The translations under genes and the position numbers were made by a program. From Methanolobus sp. (GTDB lineage: Archaea > Halobacteriota > Methanosarcinia > Methanosarcinales > Methanosarcinaceae), in NCBI RefSeq assembly GCF_030682845.1, contig NZ_JAUXNK010000031.1, positions 1-64,000 of the forward strand: a stretch of 64,000 nt of DNA, in the 5' to 3' direction. Shown here one piece after another: positions 59,513 through 64,000 of this stretch (positions within the stretch are counted from its first letter, which is position 1; each line of letters begins with the position of its first letter). A model generated the notes under the pieces. The model was given only the letters and a program-made list of their open reading frames with translations, made no database searches and had not been told where the DNA came from.

Positions 59513-60529
59513 TCAGAACCAGCTGTCAAGTGTCTTCTGGCCTCCACCGGAAGACGCCTCCAGTTTTTCTAAAGCCTTGCTGACCCTCTCACGGGAAAAA
59601 TCATGCTCATCACATAGTAATTCCAATACAGAATCTGTTTTTGGTTTTTTCCAGTTGAGCCCATAATCCTTTGTAACCGGGGGGTTCATAAAAAAATCTT
59701 TTATGATATCCAGGTCAGGGATCTCATTACCCATTGAACTAAGGATCTTTTCGATACTCCCATGCTCCTTAACGAGCTTTAGAGCCTTCCTGGGACCTAT
59801 GTTCGCAAGCCCCTGATTGTAATCCGTGCCTACACAAAGAGCAATATCTATCAGCTGCTCACGGGTTACACCCATCCCGGCAAGAGTTTCTTCCAGTTCC
59901 ATAACCTCGGGTTTCACATCCACATAGAGGTTCTTTTTTGGCAATTTCCTCTTCCCGGATACCGTCAGGTTCCTGACAACGCGTGGGGCGCCGAAAAGTA
60001 AAGAGTCATAATCCTGCGATCCTGCGTAATCAGCATCTCCTTTGATTACCATATAAGCCGCCTGGGCTTCACCCTCCGATGGAGCATCCACAAATGGGAT
60101 ACCCATGGCATTCAGCAATTTCCTGGAATCTTCGACAATTGTCGCATCTATCCGTGAAGAAGCCTGAGCGTATTTGTATGCCTCCTCAGCAAGTCCCTCT
60201 TCCTGTGCCTGCTCCCATTTCATTTGTGCATTTTCACGGGCCTGCACGCGCTTTTCGATTGTAGGGGACTTCATCTGAGGAGGCTTACCGTCAAAAACAA
60301 ACACCGGCCTTATCCCTGCTTCCATAAGGCTTGACATCCTGTAAAGAAGCCCTGAGAGATGGGAGGTGATATTGCCCTTTGAATCCTTCAAGGGAGTGCC
60401 ATCCTTCTGGCGTATAATGCTGAGAAACTGATAAAGGGTGTTATAGGCGTCTATGGCAATTACCTTAGAGGAAAAATCTGACAGCTCTACTGATTTCTTT
60501 TTCAGAAGGTCCCCTAGATCAACACCCAT
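59513..60529 (-). CDS. fen: Flap endonuclease FEN1
   Basis: [31 protein letters not shown]-terminal PIP box QKTLDSWF. Confidence 0.97.
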   Translation of the reverse strand: MGVDLGDLLKKKSVELSDFSSKVIAIDAYNTLYQFLSIIRQKDGTPLKDSKGNITSHLSGLLYRMSSLMEAGIRPVFVFDGKPPQMKSPTIEKRVQARENAQMKWEQAQEEGLAEEAYKYAQASSRIDATIVEDSRKLLNAMGIPFVDAPSEGEAQAAYMVIKGDADYAGSQDYDSLLFGAPRVVRNLTVSGKRKLPKKNLYVDVKPEVMELEETLAGMGVTREQLIDIALCVGTDYNQGLANIGPRKALKLVKEHGSIEKILSSMGNEIPDLDIIKDFFMNPPVTKDYGLNWKKPKTDSVLELLCDEHDFSRERVSKALEKLEASSGGGQKTLDSWF

Positions 60530-60572
60530 TGTATTGCCTGCCTAACCTGCTTACTTCACTGGCTGAAACTAT

Positions 60573-60860
60573 TTATTCCAGCCTGACATCGATGACGGAA
60601 TCATCATTAGCGTCTATTTTCCCCACTCTTAGGATGTTTCCCGCCCAATCGATAAGATTTGTTTTTGTAATCTGTACCTGATGAATATCATTGTTGACCT
60701 TATTTTTGTGTATTATAAGGAGATTGCGTCCTGCATCTTCGTTCTTACCCAGTTTTGAGACGATATTCTTTATCAGTTGCTCAAACTCAGAGTATATAAG
60801 AACCTCAGAACATTTCCCAGCTTTCTTTATAATACCTACCGGTTCTAAATTAATGCGCAT
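60573..60860 (-). CDS. Conserved archaeal hypothetical protein
   Basis: 95 aa ORF, MRINLEPVGIIKKAGKCSEVLIYSEFEQLI; reasonable spacing, no overlap. Confidence 0.6.
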   Translation of the reverse strand: MRINLEPVGIIKKAGKCSEVLIYSEFEQLIKNIVSKLGKNEDAGRNLLIIHKNKVNNDIHQVQITKTNLIDWAGNILRVGKIDANDDSVIDVRLE

Positions 60861-60980
60861 ATACGCACCCCTATGTTAGAATGAAAAACTATCGAATCTT
60901 AGTACGTCATTCGACGTATATATGGTTTTCGGATTTGTATTTAGGACTGGTAGAAAATAGTTATAACGAATTCATTCGAT

Positions 60981-61304
60981 TTATCTGTAACGGGTTCTGT
61001 CCATAGAAGCAGCCACCTCGTCTATCCTGACAAGCACTTCACCAACTCGCTTATCGAGATTGCCTTCAACGCTCTGGATATTTATCCTCAGTGAGCGCTC
61101 TTTTGCTTCCAGCATATTATCAATCTTTCTCAGGCGCATATCCACGGAAAGGATCATTGCGGCTAAAGCTCCCACCATTACCATGGCAGACAGCACAATT
61201 AAGGCATTTGCGGGGCTGTACTGGAATCTTCCAAGCCATTCGTAGGTAAGAACAAATGCAGATACTACCATTACTATTGAGAATATTATATCCCGGCTTT
61301 CCAT
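60981..61304 (-). CDS. Small two-TM membrane protein, unknown
   Basis: 107 aa with two TM segments and a C-terminal coiled region. Confidence 0.6.
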   Translation of the reverse strand: MESRDIIFSIVMVVSAFVLTYEWLGRFQYSPANALIVLSAMVMVGALAAMILSVDMRLRKIDNMLEAKERSLRINIQSVEGNLDKRVGEVLVRIDEVAASMDRTRYR

Positions 61305-61458
61305 TGCGTTCCCTCTTGCGTTATATGCGCATCCCTTGTATTTATATCATTTGTTTTTAATAAAGAGTGGCATAGCATTAAATAGTGCATATACATCTAA
61401 CATATTCAATAGAAATATAAAGATTTATATTTACTAATAAATAACGGGAGTTAAGATA

Positions 61459-62382
61459 TTGAGTTCAGAAAACAAGAGTATTCAGGAATATGTGCCTATG
61501 CTTGTAATGGCAGGTATCATATTGGTGGTACAGGTAATTGCCTTACTGCTTGCAGCACCCATGGCAGCTAACGACATGAGAGCTTTTGAAGATCCGGATT
61601 CAGCCGCAAACAGCATATTATATATTATTTTCGTGCTTGCCTTCACCTTTGTCCTGTTGATGGCTATCAAAAGGAATATGAAATGGATCATTCAGCTGAC
61701 AATCCTGCTGGCTGTGGGAGCTACGATGTATTATGTATTCTTTGCCCTGCTCTCAATTGCAAATATATCCTCTCTGACAAACAATGTCATTTCCATTACT
61801 GTCGCAGCTGTTCTCACTATCCTGCTCTACAAGTTCCCCGAGTGGTATGTCATTAATATCATCGGACTCATAATCGGTGCCGGAGCAAGTGCCATATTCG
61901 GCATATCCCTTTCGATACTTCCTGTAGTGGTATTGCTGGCACTGCTGGCGATATACGATGCAATCGCCGTCTACAAGACCAAACATATGATAGACCTTGC
62001 AGAAGGCGTGATGGACCTGCGGCTACCCATACTATTCGTTATACCAAAACACTTGAAGTATTCATTTATCCAAGATTCATTCAAAAAGGAAGAAGGCCAG
62101 AAGAGAGAGGCTTTCTTTATGGGCCTGGGGGATGCAATAATGCCAACCATACTGGTCGTTTCTGCAAATGTTTTCCTTGTAGAAAAATATGGAATAGAGC
62201 TTTTAGCCGGTTTCATCACAATTCCTGCAATTGCAGCAATGGTTGGAACCATAATAGGATTCATAGCCCTGAGTATTCTGGTAATGAAAGGAAAACCACA
62301 GGCAGGACTTCCGTTCCTCAACGGCGGAGTCATCCTGGGTTATATAGCAGGTGTCCTTATAAGCGGAACACCACTATATTGA
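61459..62382 (+). CDS. Presenilin/SPP-family intramembrane aspartyl protease (archaeal PSH)
   Basis: Catalytic motifs AIYDAIAVYKT and MGLGDAIMP; 8-9 TM segments. Confidence 0.88.
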   Translation: MSSENKSIQEYVPMLVMAGIILVVQVIALLLAAPMAANDMRAFEDPDSAANSILYIIFVLAFTFVLLMAIKRNMKWIIQLTILLAVGATMYYVFFALLSIANISSLTNNVISITVAAVLTILLYKFPEWYVINIIGLIIGAGASAIFGISLSILPVVVLLALLAIYDAIAVYKTKHMIDLAEGVMDLRLPILFVIPKHLKYSFIQDSFKKEEGQKREAFFMGLGDAIMPTILVVSANVFLVEKYGIELLAGFITIPAIAAMVGTIIGFIALSILVMKGKPQAGLPFLNGGVILGYIAGVLISGTPLY

Positions 62383-62402
62383 AGCTTCCTGTATCGAAGA
62401 GG

Positions 62403-62873
62403 TTAGTCCTCTTCAGGAAGCTGAGAAACGATACTGCAGACAGAACAGTTACCCTCCCTGCCAGCCGTTTCAGTCTTGATGCTGTTAAGCTGGGAATCCA
62501 GGGAGCGCGTACCTTCTGCAAGTACCGCTGCGCTGGAAATGGTGGCTGCTATAAGCGTAGCACTGAACATCTCCTCTTTTGAGATTCCCAGACGCTTGGC
62601 GACCCTCACATGTGTCCTGAGACAATACTCGCACCGTAGTGCAGAAGCCACCGCTATGCTTATAAGTTCAACTGTTTTGGGATCTATGAAATCCATCTGG
62701 CGCATGACACTGTTCTCATAGATCATCCTTGAAATGAATAAGCTTGGCATATCTTTCATGAAGTTGATGATATAGGGAATCTCACCATAGCGCTCTTCCA
62801 CATCCTCAAGCAGTTCCGCAACAGCTTCTTCCGGCTCCTGGTCCAGGATCTTTTTGATCTTTTCAATTTCCAT
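62403..62873 (-). CDS. Carboxymuconolactone decarboxylase/AhpD-like protein
   Basis: ALRCEYCLRTHVRVAKRLGISKEEM with redox CxxC. Confidence 0.85.
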   Translation of the reverse strand: MEIEKIKKILDQEPEEAVAELLEDVEERYGEIPYIINFMKDMPSLFISRMIYENSVMRQMDFIDPKTVELISIAVASALRCEYCLRTHVRVAKRLGISKEEMFSATLIAATISSAAVLAEGTRSLDSQLNSIKTETAGREGNCSVCSIVSQLPEED

Positions 62874-62910
62874 GCTATAACCCCGATGAATCGGATACCT
62901 GCGGATTCAC

Positions 62911-63846
62911 CTAGATGGCAAAACCGACCTCTGATTCACGTTTGATCTTGATCAGTATATAATTCTTCATTTTGGATGGGAGCACCCGTGCGAGCTCTAT
63001 AAGGCGGGTCCCTTCATCAAATTGAAGGTCTTCGACCTTCTTATGGAACTCAGCATAGGGAAGTTTTACGCGCAGACCATCCAGTTGCAGAGTCACCGGT
63101 GCTGGTGTAAGCACCTGTTCTATCTGAGGGATCTGTTCATATATCTCTTTCATGACACGCGGAGGAAGCACCGAGAGAGGGTCCTTTGACATATCCTCCC
63201 TCATGAGGCCAACGACTTCGGCAACTTTATGGTTCATTATATCCAGAGAGCTCAGCTCTTCAGATTTTCGCAGGCGATGGGCCACCCTGCCGATATTCCC
63301 TACATAGACATCAGCGTTTGGGACATCTTCTGTCCTGAGGTCCGGACCTCCGGTTGCAATAATAGGTATATCTATTCCTTCAAATAGCTTGGGTTTTTTA
63401 TTTTTGATACAATCTGCAAATGTCCCGAAAGAGAAAAGAGCGATATCATGTTCGTTGATAAGCCGTCGTTCATAATCAGCAGAAAGTGCAACTCTCCTTC
63501 CCATTCCTCTGGCCAGTCCTATCATATTGGTATTTGCCCCGTCCCTGCGCAGATGCTCAGCAACGTCGCAGGCCGAGTGGGGGAGATGATGGGCAGCAAG
63601 TGTGGGCGAAACCACAGCTATTTCAGTACCTGTAAGAGGCGCACTGGTCAGCTTGCCAAGTAATTTCGTGCCCAGCTCCTCAATAAGAGGAACATCTTTT
63701 TTCGGGATCAGCATTATTAGCGTGACTTCCGTAGCTGCGGGAATCTTCTGGATAAGGTATCCTCCCAGGTCTTCAAGGAGTTCGGTGATAAGTGTATGCT
63801 TATGAATGCCGCCTTCGTAGATATATGGTTCAAGCACAGCCGCCAT
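62911..63846 (-). CDS. Methanogenesis marker protein 7
   Basis: MAAVLEPYIYEGGIHKHTLITELLEDLGGYLIQKI..., IATGGPDLRTEDVPNADVYVGNIGRVAHRLRK; start at ATG 63846 overlapping the upstream TAA. Confidence 0.75.
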   Translation of the reverse strand: MAAVLEPYIYEGGIHKHTLITELLEDLGGYLIQKIPAATEVTLIMLIPKKDVPLIEELGTKLLGKLTSAPLTGTEIAVVSPTLAAHHLPHSACDVAEHLRRDGANTNMIGLARGMGRRVALSADYERRLINEHDIALFSFGTFADCIKNKKPKLFEGIDIPIIATGGPDLRTEDVPNADVYVGNIGRVAHRLRKSEELSSLDIMNHKVAEVVGLMREDMSKDPLSVLPPRVMKEIYEQIPQIEQVLTPAPVTLQLDGLRVKLPYAEFHKKVEDLQFDEGTRLIELARVLPSKMKNYILIKIKRESEVGFAI

Positions 63847-64000
63847 TATTGCTCCTCCTGCAGTTCGGCAAGCATCTGGTGAGCCTGCTGTATCCATGCC
63901 GGTTTTAAAGTGTCTTCGCTTGCTACAAAAATAAAACTGTTCTCTTTCATGGCATGATACCGGACCCTGAAGCCTTCAGGGGTCGACCTGATAGCCATTT
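63846..64000 (-). CDS. Partial CDS (C-terminus), possibly methanogenesis marker protein 17
   Basis: Own translation ...MAIRSTPEGFRVRYHAMKENSFIFVASEDTLKPAWIQQAHQMLAELQEEQ*; TAATG overlap with marker 7. Identity inferred from neighbourhood. Confidence 0.45.
   Translation of the reverse strand, partial: MAIRSTPEGFRVRYHAMKENSFIFVASEDTLKPAWIQQAHQMLAELQEEQ

Noticed and set aside
1-64000. CRISPR array or cas genes
   Set aside because: No regularly spaced repeats seen by eye; no Cas-like proteins in the ORFs.

Overview
This 64 kb window is archaeal chromosome, most likely from a methylotrophic Methanosarcinales-type methanogen. The taxon is inferred from gene content: archaeal SecE/Spt5, L11-L1-P0-P1, TBP, ScpB-ScpA-SMC, Rad50-Mre11, FEN1, archaeal-type MoeA, methanogenesis marker protein 7 and presenilin-like protease. 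Most of it is conserved housekeeping sequence: a translation/FtsZ operon, a Ni/Co ECF transporter, thiC, a chromosome-structure and repair island on the minus strand (about 18.6-29.3 kb), a molybdate/tungstate ABC transporter, PEP synthase, ilvE, a DRG GTPase, gpmI, and tRNA-Arg(TCT) and tRNA-Gln(TTG). The most unusual region is 29.46-38.92 kb. Two complete, collinear six-gene cassettes of small pilin-like, membrane-anchored surface proteins lie head-to-tail, separated by a strong terminator. Each cassette also contains an internal gene-5/gene-6 paralogous pair. The cassettes have no ATPase, platform protein or prepilin peptidase next to them and look like an orphan pseudopilin-type surface or secretion apparatus. 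Their N-termini resemble, from memory, the haloarchaeal DUF7287/7288/7261/7266/7289 families. Other leads are: an IS200/IS605 remnant with the N-terminus of a TnpB running off the left edge (absent from the ORF track); a folded three-way-junction leader before rpl1; a ModE-like palindrome at the molybdate operon promoter; a PIP-box-like C-terminus on Mre11; a His-rich tail on the ECF ATPase; a long C-terminal extension on ScpB; a cupredoxin lipoprotein that appears to have lost its copper ligands; and a G6 tract that breaks the start of a small ORF.
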